This document shows positions 1 through 8,035 of a stretch of DNA of 64,000 nt, one piece after another (within the stretch, counting starts at the first letter, position 1; each line of letters opens with the position of its first letter). Below the pieces are notes generated by a model. The model made no database searches and had not been told where the DNA came from. It was given only the letters and a program-made list of their open reading frames with translations. This DNA comes from Streptococcus parasanguinis (GTDB lineage: Bacteria > Bacillota > Bacilli > Lactobacillales > Streptococcaceae), in NCBI RefSeq assembly GCF_016648855.1, contig NZ_JACLQU010000009.1, positions 1-64,000 on the forward strand, read 5' to 3'. The translations under genes and the position numbers were made by a program.

Positions 1-48
1 TTGTTCAGTTTTCAAAGGTCTTTGTCGCTCTCGCGCGACAACTATATT

Positions 49-77
49 AGTATATCATGACCTACCCTTACTGTCAA
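49..77 (-). promoter_or_regulatory. Strong promoter of an rRNA operon running off the left edge
   Basis: On the minus strand a perfect -35 TTGACA (72-77) is followed after 17 bp by -10 TATACT (49-54). An A/T-rich stretch upstream (78-120) could serve as an UP element. Downstream comes the hairpin TTGTCGC/GCGACAA (22-41) and then the stretch reading CTTTGAAAACTGAACAA at positions 1-17. That phrase is typical of the leader just before 16S rRNA in Firmicutes. The 16S gene itself would be outside the window, so the assignment rests on promoter strength and this leader motif. Confidence 0.8.
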
Positions 78-124
78 CACTTTTTCTCAAAAAAATTTAT
101 TTTTTTGAAAGTTTTTAAGTTATA

Positions 125-155
125 TAAAAAATCAGGAGCACAGATGCTCCTGATT
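125..155 (-). terminator. Terminator of hpf
   Basis: The inverted repeat AATCAGGAGCA / TGCTCCTGATT (130-155) is followed on the minus strand by a T-run (125-130). It lies about 45 nt past the hpf stop codon and directly before the rRNA promoter, separating the two transcription units. Confidence 0.85.
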
Positions 156-198
156 CTTCTATAATTTATTTGATGTTTTCAATCTCTTTTTTTGATCT

Positions 199-741
199 CT
201 ATTCTTTTACTTCCAATAGACCGATGTCTCCATCTTCTCTACGGTAGATCACATTTGTTGTGTTATCCTCTGCATCACGATAAATGAAGAAATCGTGTGC
301 TAATAGATCCATTTGAAGGATCGCTTCATCTAAATCCATTGGTTCTAGATCAATTGTTTTTGAGCGAACAACTTTTTCTGTGGTTGCTGCTTCTTCTACA
401 ACTGCATCGGTAAACAATTTACCTGCACCAGATTTAATACGATTTTTCTTTTCGATTTTTGTTTTATTCTTACGAATTTGACGTTCAATTTTATCTACAA
501 CTAGATCAATTGAACCGTACATATCTTGAGAGACATCTTCTGCGCGCAGTGTGATAGATCCAAGCGGAATGGTTACTTCTACTTTTGCGGTCTTTTCACG
601 GTAAACTTTTAAGTTTACTCGAGCGTCTAGCTCTTGATCTGCCTGAAAATATTTTTCAATCTTTTCGAGTTTAGAAACGACATAGTCGCGAATGGCTTCT
701 GTTACTTCTAGGTTTTCACCACGGATACTATATTTAATCAT
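199..741 (-). CDS. hpf: Ribosome hibernation promoting factor, long form
   Basis: The 180-residue protein has the long-HPF architecture. An N-terminal HPF/YfiA domain (about 1-100, starting MIKYSIRGENLEVTEAI) sits in the 30S decoding region. A C-terminal domain (about 120-180, with LLAHDFFIYRDAEDNTTNVIYRR) dimerises ribosomes into inactive 100S particles in stationary phase. Length and both domains match the Firmicute family. The gene is monocistronic between its own promoter (786-814) and terminator (125-155). A cre-like site inside the promoter suggests catabolite control, which would fit induction when sugar runs out. It lies just downstream of comFC, as is common in streptococci. Confidence 0.95.
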   Translation of the reverse strand: MIKYSIRGENLEVTEAIRDYVVSKLEKIEKYFQADQELDARVNLKVYREKTAKVEVTIPLGSITLRAEDVSQDMYGSIDLVVDKIERQIRKNKTKIEKKNRIKSGAGKLFTDAVVEEAATTEKVVRSKTIDLEPMDLDEAILQMDLLAHDFFIYRDAEDNTTNVIYRREDGDIGLLEVKE

Positions 742-785
742 ATTAGTACCTACTTTCTAAACATTATGTTTTTATTTATATGTAT

Positions 786-814
786 ATTATAACGCTTTCA
801 TAAACTTTTTGCAA
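786..814 (-). promoter_or_regulatory. hpf promoter with embedded cre-like site
   Basis: The minus strand reads TTGCAA (809-814), a 17-bp spacer, then TATAAT (786-791), about 45 nt before the hpf ATG. The spacer and -10 contain ATGAAAGCGTTATAA (787-801). This differs at one position from the CcpA cre consensus WTGNAARCGNWWWCA. A CcpA-bound site here would block polymerase. The promoter is clear; CcpA binding is inferred. Confidence 0.75.
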
Positions 815-822
815 ATCTTTTT

Positions 823-1488
823 TTACCTTGCGATTGAAAATGTCTTTATTTCTTTCACACCTTTTTCAATTAGTAGGCGCTTCATTAATTCGATTGTTTT
901 GCCCGTTGTGTAGATATCATCGAATATAAGATATTTCTGCTTTTTTGAAACTTCTCCTTTTAATTGAAAGTGTTGAGAGGTTTTTAATCTTTCTTCTCTT
1001 GTTTTTTTTGATTGAGCTAAAGTGTCTTCTTTTTGGAATAGACTGTTGTATTTTATCTCTGCAAAATCTAGTATAGTCGAGACTTGATTGAATCCTCTCT
1101 CCTTCTTTTTTTCGTGGCTGATTGGAGTCGGTATTATCGTATAGCTTTTATACTTTTTCAAGGCTTTTTTGATGTCATATGCAAATACCATTCCTAATAA
1201 ACGATCTCCTTCAAATTTATATCGCTTGAAATAGTCCTTCATTGCTGCATTATATCTATATAATGCTTCATGTTCGACCATATTCCCCTTTTGTATCCAG
1301 TATTCGCAATCTTTACATACTTTCTCCTCCTTATCTTTATAACATCTAGGACAATGGATTTCGCAAATTTGTTCGAAGTCTTCTTTGCATTCTTTACAAA
1401 TCCATTCTTCTTGTTGATTCATAAAAATAAGGTCTGTGAAATGTTCACCAGTTTTCAACTCTTTCGTACAAAGCAGACATTCTTTCAA
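823..1488 (-). CDS. comFC: Competence protein ComFC, phosphoribosyltransferase-like
   Basis: This 221-residue protein has the ComF layout. The N-terminal half carries several CxxC pairs (CLLC near residue 4, then CKEC, CPRC and CKDC by about residue 60) that would bind zinc. The C-terminal PRTase fold carries the PRPP-loop sequence IFDDIYTTGKTIE near residue 190. ComFC acts with ComFA in uptake of transforming single-stranded DNA; its chemistry is unsettled. Its start overlaps the comFA stop by 4 bp, so the two are translationally coupled. Expression is expected only during competence, from the ComX-type promoter ahead of comFA. Confidence 0.92.
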   Translation of the reverse strand: MKECLLCTKELKTGEHFTDLIFMNQQEEWICKECKEDFEQICEIHCPRCYKDKEEKVCKDCEYWIQKGNMVEHEALYRYNAAMKDYFKRYKFEGDRLLGMVFAYDIKKALKKYKSYTIIPTPISHEKKKERGFNQVSTILDFAEIKYNSLFQKEDTLAQSKKTREERLKTSQHFQLKGEVSKKQKYLIFDDIYTTGKTIELMKRLLIEKGVKEIKTFSIAR

Positions 1489-2783
1489 AATCCAGCCTCC
1501 TGATTCATTTCCTTTATTTCCTTAACCGCTTTCTTCATTTCTCGTGTTATGCCATCTGATAGAAAAAGTAGTTTACCTGTTGGTCTTTCTTTACTTCGAC
1601 CGACCCTTCCTGAAATTTGTACGAGGGTACTTTTAGTAAATAATTTATGATTACTTTCTAAAACAAAGACATCTACAAACGGAAAGGTCACTCCTCTTTC
1701 TAAAATTGTTGTCGAGACTAGCATGGTTATGGCTCTGTTTCTAAACTCTTCTACCATTCGTAGGCGGTCTGTTGTCTGTGAGGATACAAAACCTACTGTT
1801 TCTTTTGGAAAGTATTTTTTTAAGTTCTCAGTAAATTGTTGTCCTAATTCTATCTCAGATACAAAGATTAACAATGGGTAGTGAGTCTGTCTTTGTTTCT
1901 TGATCAGTTGCAATAGTTGGTAAGGGATTCTTCCTTTTTCTATTTTTTCTCTAATTTTCGGCACCCATTTTATTTCAGGGACCACTAGTGGGTTCCCATG
2001 AAATCTTCTTGGAAGACTATAACGAATGATTTCTTTTTTCTTGACCCTTTTATCTAACTCATCTGTAGAGGTTGCGGTTAAATAAAGGGTATTTCCCTCT
2101 TTTTTTATTGCATTCTGAGCTGCTTTATATAAGATTGGATTGTCCACATAGGGAAACGCATCTACTTCATCTATAATAAGGAGATCAAAGGCCTGATAAA
2201 ACTTTAGCAATTGATGGGTTGTAACGATCACCAAGGGGGTTCTAAAATAGGGTTCCGATTCTCCATGAAGTAAAGAGATGGGGCAGGAAAAATCTTCCTC
2301 CATCCTTCCGTACAATTCTATACAGACATCGATTCTTGGGGTGGCAATACAGACTGCTTTTCCTGACTTGATCGCTGTTGCTACAACCTGGTACATCATT
2401 TCCGTTTTCCCGGCGCCTGTCACAGCATGAACCAGGGCATGTTTCCCTGCTTTAACTGCTTGGATAAGCCCTTCAGATACCTCTTGTTGATAGGAAGTCA
2501 AGGTTCCTTTCCAGTTTAGCACCTCTTGTCCTTCAAAGTCTTGCTGTGCAATAGCATAAAGTTTTTGATCACTCCGGATCCTTCCCAATTGGATACAGGC
2601 TCTACAATACAGTACCTCTTCACTTAACTTCCACAGTTTTTGATCAATCAAACTGCCACATCGAAAGCATTGGTACCTTCCATTCTGTTTTTCTATAGCT
2701 GGAAGTTCGTAGGCAATTTCTTTTAGATCATTTGTCATTTGACTCTCCGTTAAGAGTCTTCCATAAGAATCTTCTATCTTCAT
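1485..2783 (-). CDS. comFA: Competence helicase ComFA, DNA uptake translocase
   Basis: ComFA is a DEAD-like superfamily 2 ATPase thought to help pull single-stranded DNA through the ComEC channel. Visible are a four-cysteine zinc finger (CFRC near 39-42 and CRAC near 60-63), Walker A VTGAGKTE (about 121-128), a DEVD box, motif III-like TATST, and the C-terminal motif QISGRVGRS. The reading frame is open to 2816. The ATG at 2783 is chosen because MKIEDSYGRLLTE aligns with the N terminus of the pneumococcal protein as I recall it, and because the candidate cin-box lies just upstream. No good Shine-Dalgarno supports either ATG. It is followed by comFC with a 4-bp overlap. Confidence 0.92.
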   Translation of the reverse strand: MKIEDSYGRLLTESQMTNDLKEIAYELPAIEKQNGRYQCFRCGSLIDQKLWKLSEEVLYCRACIQLGRIRSDQKLYAIAQQDFEGQEVLNWKGTLTSYQQEVSEGLIQAVKAGKHALVHAVTGAGKTEMMYQVVATAIKSGKAVCIATPRIDVCIELYGRMEEDFSCPISLLHGESEPYFRTPLVIVTTHQLLKFYQAFDLLIIDEVDAFPYVDNPILYKAAQNAIKKEGNTLYLTATSTDELDKRVKKKEIIRYSLPRRFHGNPLVVPEIKWVPKIREKIEKGRIPYQLLQLIKKQRQTHYPLLIFVSEIELGQQFTENLKKYFPKETVGFVSSQTTDRLRMVEEFRNRAITMLVSTTILERGVTFPFVDVFVLESNHKLFTKSTLVQISGRVGRSKERPTGKLLFLSDGITREMKKAVKEIKEMNQEAGF

Positions 2784-2790
2784 ACTTATT

Positions 2791-2798
2791 AATTCGCA
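2791..2798 (-). promoter_or_regulatory. Candidate cin-box (ComX/SigX promoter) of comFA
   Basis: The minus strand has TGCGAATT here, matching six of eight positions of the streptococcal cin-box TACGAATA. It precedes a late competence operon, which is the expected place. It lies only seven bases upstream of the chosen comFA ATG, so the transcript would have almost no leader. A weaker match than usual, so this is a candidate only. Confidence 0.45.
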
Positions 2799-2802
2799 AA
2801 AG

Positions 2803-2832
2803 TTGGAGAAAATCATTCTTTTTTTGTAAAAT
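2803..2832 (+). promoter_or_regulatory. Possible yigZ promoter
   Basis: TTGGAG (2803-2808) and TAAAAT (2827-2832), 18 bp apart, lie directly upstream of the yigZ ATG at 2839. Transcription would start at or next to the start codon, making the mRNA leaderless. The -35 is weak. The region overlaps the comFA control region. Confidence 0.4.
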
Positions 2833-2838
2833 AAGAAT

Positions 2839-3480
2839 ATGGAATATGTTACATTTAAAGAGAACGGTACTGTTCAAGAAGAAATCAAAAAATCAAAATT
2901 CATTTGTCATGTCAAGCGAGTCTCCTCTGAAGAGGAAGCCAGAGATTTTATCAATGCCATCAAAAAGGAACACTATAAGGCTACACATAACTGCTCTGCT
3001 TTCATCATTGGAGAACAAAGTGATATCAAACGAACCAGTGACGATGGAGAGCCTAGTGGAACAGCTGGGGTACCGATGTTAGGTGTTTTGGAGAATCATC
3101 GCATCACTAATAGTTGCGTCGTGGTGACCCGCTATTTTGGAGGTATTAAATTAGGCGCTGGCGGTCTGATTCGTGCTTATGCTGGAAGTGTTGCACAAGC
3201 AGTTCGAGAGATTGGACTGGTAGAAATCAAAGAGCAAGTGGTTCTTGGGATCACACTTTCTTACTCCCAATACCAAGAATTTGCTAATTTCTTAAAAGAC
3301 CATCAATTGGCGGAACAAGATCCGATGTTTACAGATCAGGTAATGACAACGATTTTTGTGGATAAAGAAAACACAAACTCTATCACAGCAGCTTTAGTCG
3401 AATTTTACAATGGCAAAGTCATTATTGAGGATCACGGAATTCGTGAGGTTGAAGTACCCCTACTTTCTGTAGAAAAATAA
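2839..3480 (+). CDS. yigZ: YigZ/IMPACT family protein
   Basis: A 213-residue YigZ (YvyE, IMPACT N-terminal) family protein. The conserved core is visible around residues 60-105: RTSDDGEPSGTAGVPML followed by VVVTRYFGGIKLGAGGL. A smaller C-terminal DUF1949-type domain ends the protein. The molecular role is uncertain; the eukaryotic relative IMPACT regulates Gcn2. The gene is divergent from comFA with almost no intergenic space, an arrangement common in streptococci. No Shine-Dalgarno is visible, but MEYVTFKENGTVQEEIKKS is the normal family N terminus, so the start looks right. A hairpin terminator follows. Confidence 0.92.
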   Translation: MEYVTFKENGTVQEEIKKSKFICHVKRVSSEEEARDFINAIKKEHYKATHNCSAFIIGEQSDIKRTSDDGEPSGTAGVPMLGVLENHRITNSCVVVTRYFGGIKLGAGGLIRAYAGSVAQAVREIGLVEIKEQVVLGITLSYSQYQEFANFLKDHQLAEQDPMFTDQVMTTIFVDKENTNSITAALVEFYNGKVIIEDHGIREVEVPLLSVEK

Positions 3481-3489
3481 TCAAAGAAG

Positions 3490-3514
3490 CTATCGGCAAC
3501 GATAGTTTTTTTTT
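3490..3514 (+). terminator. Terminator of yigZ
   Basis: The stem CTATCG / CGATAG with a GCAA tetraloop is followed by a run of nine T residues, ten bases past the yigZ stop. Confidence 0.9.
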
Positions 3515-3538
3515 ATCACACCCATAAAATTTCTATAT

Positions 3539-3567
3539 TTTACATTCTTCTCGCAAGAGACTATACT
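3539..3567 (+). promoter_or_regulatory. cysK promoter
   Basis: TTTACA (3539-3544), a 17-bp spacer and TATACT (3562-3567) lie upstream of cysK. The leader is about 30 nt and carries the Shine-Dalgarno GAGGT before the ATG at 3604. Confidence 0.8.
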
Positions 3568-3603
3568 TGTTAGTATCAAGAAAACCTAGAACTGAGGTAT
3601 ATT

Positions 3604-4527
3604 ATGGCTATTTATGAAAATATTACAGAATTGATTGGGAACACTCCGATTGTCAAATTGAATCGTCTTGTTCCTGAAGGAGCTGCAGATGTCTATGTCA
3701 AACTCGAAGCCTTCAATCCTGGATCATCTGTCAAAGACCGGATTGCTTTGAGCATGATTGAAAAAGCTGAAGCGGATGGCTTGATCAAACCAGGTGATAC
3801 CATTGTCGAAGCAACTAGTGGGAACACAGGGATTGGTTTGTCATGGGTTGGCGCAGCTAAAGGCTACAAAGTTGTGATTGTCATGCCTGAAACCATGAGT
3901 GTGGAACGTCGTAAAATCATCCAAGCCTATGGAGCTGAACTCGTTTTGACTCCTGGAAGTGAAGGAATGAAAGGCGCTATCGCTAAAGCTGAAGCAATCG
4001 CTGCAGAAAGAAATGGCTTCCTTCCTCTTCAATTTGAAAACCCTGCTAACCCAGAGGTACATGAAAGAACAACAGGACAAGAAATCGTTGATGCCTTTGG
4101 AAAAGATGGTTTAGATGCTTTTGTCGCAGGTGTTGGTACTGGTGGTACTGTTTCTGGTATTTCTCATACTTTGAAAAAGAATAATCCTGCTGTCAAAGTC
4201 TATGCCGTTGAGGCCAATGAATCTGCAGTCCTTTCTGGTGAAAAACCTGGACCACATAAAATCCAAGGGATTTCAGCAGGCTTTATCCCAAATACTTTAG
4301 ACACTAATGCATATGATGGTGTTCGTCGCGTATCTTCAGAAGAAGCTTTCGAACTTGCACGCGCTATCGGTGGAGCTGAAGGATTCTTAGTCGGAATCTC
4401 AAGCGCAGCTGCTATCTATGCTGCTATTGAAGTCGCAAAAGAATTGGGTAGCGGTAAAAAAGTTCTTGCTCTTGCACCAGATAATGGAGAACGTTACCTT
4501 TCTACTACCCTTTACGAATTTGAATAA
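3604..4527 (+). CDS. cysK: Cysteine synthase (O-acetylserine thiol-lyase)
   Basis: A 307-residue PLP enzyme making L-cysteine from O-acetylserine and sulfide. The PLP lysine is K44 in [10 protein letters not shown]. The substrate loop TSGNTG lies near residue 70 and the phosphate-binding loop GTGGT near 177. A SAGFIPN segment typical of CysK lies near 225. Length matches the family. It has its own promoter and ends at a hairpin shared with the convergent cvfD gene. No riboswitch or T-box was seen in the short leader. Confidence 0.96.
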   Translation: MAIYENITELIGNTPIVKLNRLVPEGAADVYVKLEAFNPGSSVKDRIALSMIEKAEADGLIKPGDTIVEATSGNTGIGLSWVGAAKGYKVVIVMPETMSVERRKIIQAYGAELVLTPGSEGMKGAIAKAEAIAAERNGFLPLQFENPANPEVHERTTGQEIVDAFGKDGLDAFVAGVGTGGTVSGISHTLKKNNPAVKVYAVEANESAVLSGEKPGPHKIQGISAGFIPNTLDTNAYDGVRRVSSEEAFELARAIGGAEGFLVGISSAAAIYAAIEVAKELGSGKKVLALAPDNGERYLSTTLYEFE

Positions 4528-4542
4528 TTCTCTATATTAAAA

Positions 4543-4579
4543 AAACTTCGGTAGGTTTCATCAACCTATCGAAGTTTTT
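4543..4579. terminator. Bidirectional terminator between cysK and cvfD
   Basis: A long stem, AAACTTCGGTAGGTT pairing with AACCTATCGAAGTTT, is bordered by A-runs on the left and T-runs on the right. It can terminate transcription from both sides. Its right arm reaches the cvfD stop codon. Confidence 0.88.
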
Positions 4580-4943
4580 ATTTTTTTTCTTGTTTGCTAA
4601 AGAATACCTTTCCTTCTTTGACCCAGGTCGGCATCTGTTGAGCTAAGGGTGCAAAACCACTCTTGTGGCGGTCATTTGAAAAACGATGGTGTCGAATACT
4701 TCGTTGTGGTGTTTCTTCTAGTGTTCTCAGAGAGAGGCTAGCTTTCTTAGAATATTCATCAACATCGATGACTTGGACAAAGACTTTTTCTCCAATTGAA
4801 AGAATATCATGAATATTACTTACATAACCACTTCTAATCTCTGAGATATGAATCAAGCCTGTGACACCCGACTCTAGTTCGACAAAGGCACCATAAGGTT
4901 GAATGCCTGTAATGGTCCCTTCTAACTTATCTCCAATTTTCAT
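4578..4943 (-). CDS. cvfD: S1-domain RNA-binding regulator CvfD (general stress protein 13 type)
   Basis: A small protein of 121 residues with one N-terminal S1 domain (about 1-70, KIGDKLEGTITGIQPYGAFV then GLIHISEI) and a basic tail. Family members bind RNA or ribosomes; pneumococcal CvfD is a pleiotropic post-transcriptional regulator. An in-frame ATG exists at 4970, but the ATG at 4943 has a good Shine-Dalgarno (GAGGAC) and starts directly with the S1 domain. It follows the HAD-cyclophilin stop by one base, so the pair is coupled. The same pairing is known in pneumococcus. Confidence 0.85.
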   Translation of the reverse strand: MKIGDKLEGTITGIQPYGAFVELESGVTGLIHISEIRSGYVSNIHDILSIGEKVFVQVIDVDEYSKKASLSLRTLEETPQRSIRHHRFSNDRHKSGFAPLAQQMPTWVKEGKVFFSKQEKK

Positions 4944-4944
4944 A

Positions 4945-6345
4945 TTAGTCCTCAATCTCGATGGTTTCAATCACGACATCTTCTACTGGCTTATCCATCA
5001 TCCCGGTCTCAACAGCCGCGATCTCATCCAACACAGCAAAAGAAGCTTCATCCATCAATTGTCCAAATACGGTATGGCGTTGATCTAGGTGAGGAGTTCC
5101 CCCTTCTGTCGTATAGATTTCAGCAATTTTTTCAGGCCAGCCACCGCGGACCAATTCCTTTTTCGAATATGGAAGATGTTGATTTTGTACAATAAAGAAT
5201 TGGCTGCCATTTGTGTTTGGTCCAGCATTTGCCATTGAAAGGGCTCCGCGAATATTGTACAATTCTTTTGAAAATTCGTCTTCGAAGCTCTCCCCATAGA
5301 TGGATTCGCCACCCATACCTGTACCTGTTGGATCTCCCCCTTGGATCATAAAATCTTTAATAATCCGATGGAAAATGACACCATCATAATAGCCGGACTT
5401 AGCAAGAGCTACAAAGTTTGCAACTGTTTTTGGTGCTTGATCCGGGAACAATTGAATGTTCATCTCACCGTGATTGGTTTTGATCACAGCGACAGGACCG
5501 TCAACCGTAGCAAGTTCTAACTGTGGTAATGTCAATTCTTTTTCAACCATATTTAACTCCTCTAAGGCATAGAATATGCCATCTTCTTCTAAATTCTTAG
5601 TGATATAATCAGCTTTTTCTTGTAACTCTGGAGCAGATTTTCCCATTGCGATACTAATTCCAGCATAATCAAACAGTTCTAGATCATTTAATCCATCCCC
5701 AAATACTAAAACATTCTCTGGCTTCAAGCCCAAATGATTTACAAGATGAGAAACTCCTGAAGCTTTTGAAGCTTCAAAGCGAACAACATCTGACGAATGG
5801 GGATGCCACGAAACTAGGCGCAAATCCTCTTGCAAAGAAGGGGGCAACTCTAGCTCACTATCCTGTTCATCAAAGGTCCACATTTGGAAAATAGGTTCTT
5901 TCAGATGCAGATCTGGATCTACAGGTAAGTTGGGATAAATGATGTCAATAGCATCACTGATCAAGGGTGTCCGATTAGACAGGGCAGCTTGATGACTAGC
6001 CACTAACCCATAATCAATCTCAGATTTTTTGGCCCAATCTACAAAAGAAGAAACGATTGCTTCATTGATTGGTGATTGGTAGATCACAGTTCCTTTTGTA
6101 TCTTCTATATAGGCACCGTTTAAGGTTACCAGAAAATCCGGCTTTAAGTCCATGATTTCAGGAACAACCCCAAAAATCCCTCTGCCGGTTGCAATCCCTG
6201 TTCGGATTCCTTTTTCTTTCAACTGATGAAAGACTTCTTTGACAGATTCTGGGATCAATCCAGTTTCTTTTGCACGTAATGTATCATCAATATCAAAAAA
6301 GACGATTTTAACTTTTTTGGCTTTATAACGTAATTTTGCGTCCAC
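4945..6345 (-). CDS. HAD phosphatase-cyclophilin peptidyl-prolyl isomerase fusion
   Basis: A two-enzyme fusion of about 466 residues. Residues 1-265 are a Cof-type HAD phosphatase with the nucleophile motif FFDIDDTL (D18, D20) and the late motif GDGLNDLE. Residues about 275-466 are a cyclophilin with FHRIIKDFMIQGGDPTG and GPNTNGSQFFI. No signal peptide is seen, so it is cytosolic. The frame is open to an ATG at 6366, but a GTG at 6345 has a strong AGGGGGA Shine-Dalgarno, and a -10 TATAAT at 6372-6377 would put the transcript start near 6366, favouring GTG. The phosphatase substrate is unknown. The fusion is streptococcal in character. Confidence 0.88.
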   Translation of the reverse strand: MDAKLRYKAKKVKIVFFDIDDTLRAKETGLIPESVKEVFHQLKEKGIRTGIATGRGIFGVVPEIMDLKPDFLVTLNGAYIEDTKGTVIYQSPINEAIVSSFVDWAKKSEIDYGLVASHQAALSNRTPLISDAIDIIYPNLPVDPDLHLKEPIFQMWTFDEQDSELELPPSLQEDLRLVSWHPHSSDVVRFEASKASGVSHLVNHLGLKPENVLVFGDGLNDLELFDYAGISIAMGKSAPELQEKADYITKNLEEDGIFYALEELNMVEKELTLPQLELATVDGPVAVIKTNHGEMNIQLFPDQAPKTVANFVALAKSGYYDGVIFHRIIKDFMIQGGDPTGTGMGGESIYGESFEDEFSKELYNIRGALSMANAGPNTNGSQFFIVQNQHLPYSKKELVRGGWPEKIAEIYTTEGGTPHLDQRHTVFGQLMDEASFAVLDEIAAVETGMMDKPVEDVVIETIEIED

Positions 6346-6389
6346 TTGTCTCCCCCTTATGATCATGCTCTATTATAGCATGTTTCCCT

Positions 6390-7022
6390 TTAAAAATCTT
6401 CTTGATTCACCAGATGGTGTCGGAAGGCATAGACGACTGCTTGCGTCCGATCACTGACTTCTAATTTGGATAAGATGTTGGAGACATGGGTCTTCACTGT
6501 TTTTAAAGAAATGAAGAGTTCATCTGCTATTCGTTGATTTTCATATCCTTTCGTCAATAAAGCCAGAATATCTCGTTCTCTAGCTGTCAAATCATCATGC
6601 AATTCAGCATGGTTCTTTCGTGACTCAACTTTTTGACTAACTTCTGTCTCAATTGCAAATTCTCCCTTTGCAACCTTTCTGACAGCCTGTAAGATCTCAG
6701 TTGCTGACGAGGTCTTTAAAATATATCCTTTTGCACCGGCATCTAAGACAGGGTAAATCTTTTCGTTATCTAAATAAGACGTCAAAATGACAATTTTAGC
6801 TTCCGGCCACTCTTTTAGGATGGCTAGAGTCGCATCGATTCCATTTAGCTCTGGCATCACAATATCCATGATGATGACGTCTGGTCTTTCTTTCAGCGCC
6901 AACTCCACCCCTTCTTGCCCATTTTTCGCCTCTAAGACTTTCTCAATATCGGTTTGCATGGACAAAAAGCTTTTCAATCCCAATCGGACCATTTCATGAT
7001 CATCTACTAATAATACTTTCAT
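6390..7022 (-). CDS. liaR: Cell-envelope stress response regulator LiaR/VraR
   Basis: A 210-residue NarL/FixJ-type response regulator. The receiver domain has the acidic pair near residues 7-8 and the phospho-acceptor D53 in IIMDIVMPE. The C-terminal LuxR-type helix-turn-helix (ERDILALLTKGYENQRIADE) is followed by the recognition helix SLKTVKTHVSNIL. It is last of liaF-liaS-liaR, overlapping liaS by 4 bp. In Firmicutes this system answers lipid II-cycle antibiotics and membrane stress. Confidence 0.93.
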   Translation of the reverse strand: MKVLLVDDHEMVRLGLKSFLSMQTDIEKVLEAKNGQEGVELALKERPDVIIMDIVMPELNGIDATLAILKEWPEAKIVILTSYLDNEKIYPVLDAGAKGYILKTSSATEILQAVRKVAKGEFAIETEVSQKVESRKNHAELHDDLTARERDILALLTKGYENQRIADELFISLKTVKTHVSNILSKLEVSDRTQAVVYAFRHHLVNQEDF

Positions 7023-8035
7023 ACAGTTTCCTTTTCATTTTTATCTTTTACAAGGAGGGGAACACGAATATCTACAGCCACTCCCTTTTGAGGACTCGTT
7101 CTTATTTTAATGGTCCCCGCCATGTCTTCTACACGTTCTTGAATATTTTTCAACCCATAACTCAATCGTTCCAATTTTTCCTGCTCAAAGCCGATTCCAT
7201 CATCCACCATCCGTAAATGAAGTTGTTTTCCTTCCTGATGCAAAAAGACATCCATTTGTTGAGCTCTAGCATGTTTCAAGGTATTGCTGACAATTTCTTG
7301 GACGATTCGAAATAGATGTTCTTCCATATCTTTTGGAATGCTCACGTCATTATGATGGAAGACAACTGTTAGGTTACTCTTTTCCTTCAATTCTCTAAAA
7401 ATCATCTCCATCCCTTCTACCAAACTTTTTCCTTCCAATTCTGTAGGACGAAGATGTAAGAGCAAGACGCGTAAATCATTTTGGGCTGTCCCTAGAATAT
7501 CTGACACACCATTTAGTTGCTGCTGGATCTGACTTTTCTCTAACTCAAGGGCCTGTGCTGCCACTCCAGATAAAATCATATTGGCTGCAAACAACTCTTG
7601 ACTAACCGTGTCATGTAGATCACGCGCAATTCTCTTACGCTCGATTTCCACAATTTCTTCCTCATTTCGCATCACACGATTTTCACTTTTTTGTAAATTT
7701 TCTTCTAGTCGAAGCAATTTGCTGTCCAATAAATCTAACTGTTGATTCAATTCTTTGGGGGCAATTTCTTTTCGCTGTGAAGCAGTCAGGATCGCTTCTA
7801 CCTTTTGTTGTACTGCATGAACTGTTACAAATTGCGTGATTTTAATAATTAAGATAACCAAAGCCGTCAATGCAAGCGTCAGACTAAAAATCAAAAATAG
7901 GAATGATTGAAGCAAGGAAAGATCTGAGAGAAGTTTGCCCCACTGAAAACCAACAAAATGGAAAATGGTATGACAAATGACCGCAACCACCATTAGGGAA
8001 TAGAAATACAATAGGAGATAGTCTAATTTCTTCAT
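7019..8035 (-). CDS. liaS: Sensor histidine kinase LiaS/VraS
   Basis: A 338-residue intramembrane-sensing kinase. Two N-terminal membrane segments lie at about 8-28 and 43-68 with only a short outside loop. A coiled-coil linker follows. The HisKA_3 dimerisation motif ERKRIARDLHDTVSQE holds H141. An HATPase domain has the N-box EIVSNTLKHA and G-box DDGIGFE. The small outer loop agrees with sensing through LiaF or the membrane. It overlaps liaF and liaR by 4 bp each, so the three are translated as one unit. Confidence 0.93.
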   Translation of the reverse strand: MKKLDYLLLYFYSLMVVAVICHTIFHFVGFQWGKLLSDLSLLQSFLFLIFSLTLALTALVILIIKITQFVTVHAVQQKVEAILTASQRKEIAPKELNQQLDLLDSKLLRLEENLQKSENRVMRNEEEIVEIERKRIARDLHDTVSQELFAANMILSGVAAQALELEKSQIQQQLNGVSDILGTAQNDLRVLLLHLRPTELEGKSLVEGMEMIFRELKEKSNLTVVFHHNDVSIPKDMEEHLFRIVQEIVSNTLKHARAQQMDVFLHQEGKQLHLRMVDDGIGFEQEKLERLSYGLKNIQERVEDMAGTIKIRTSPQKGVAVDIRVPLLVKDKNEKETV

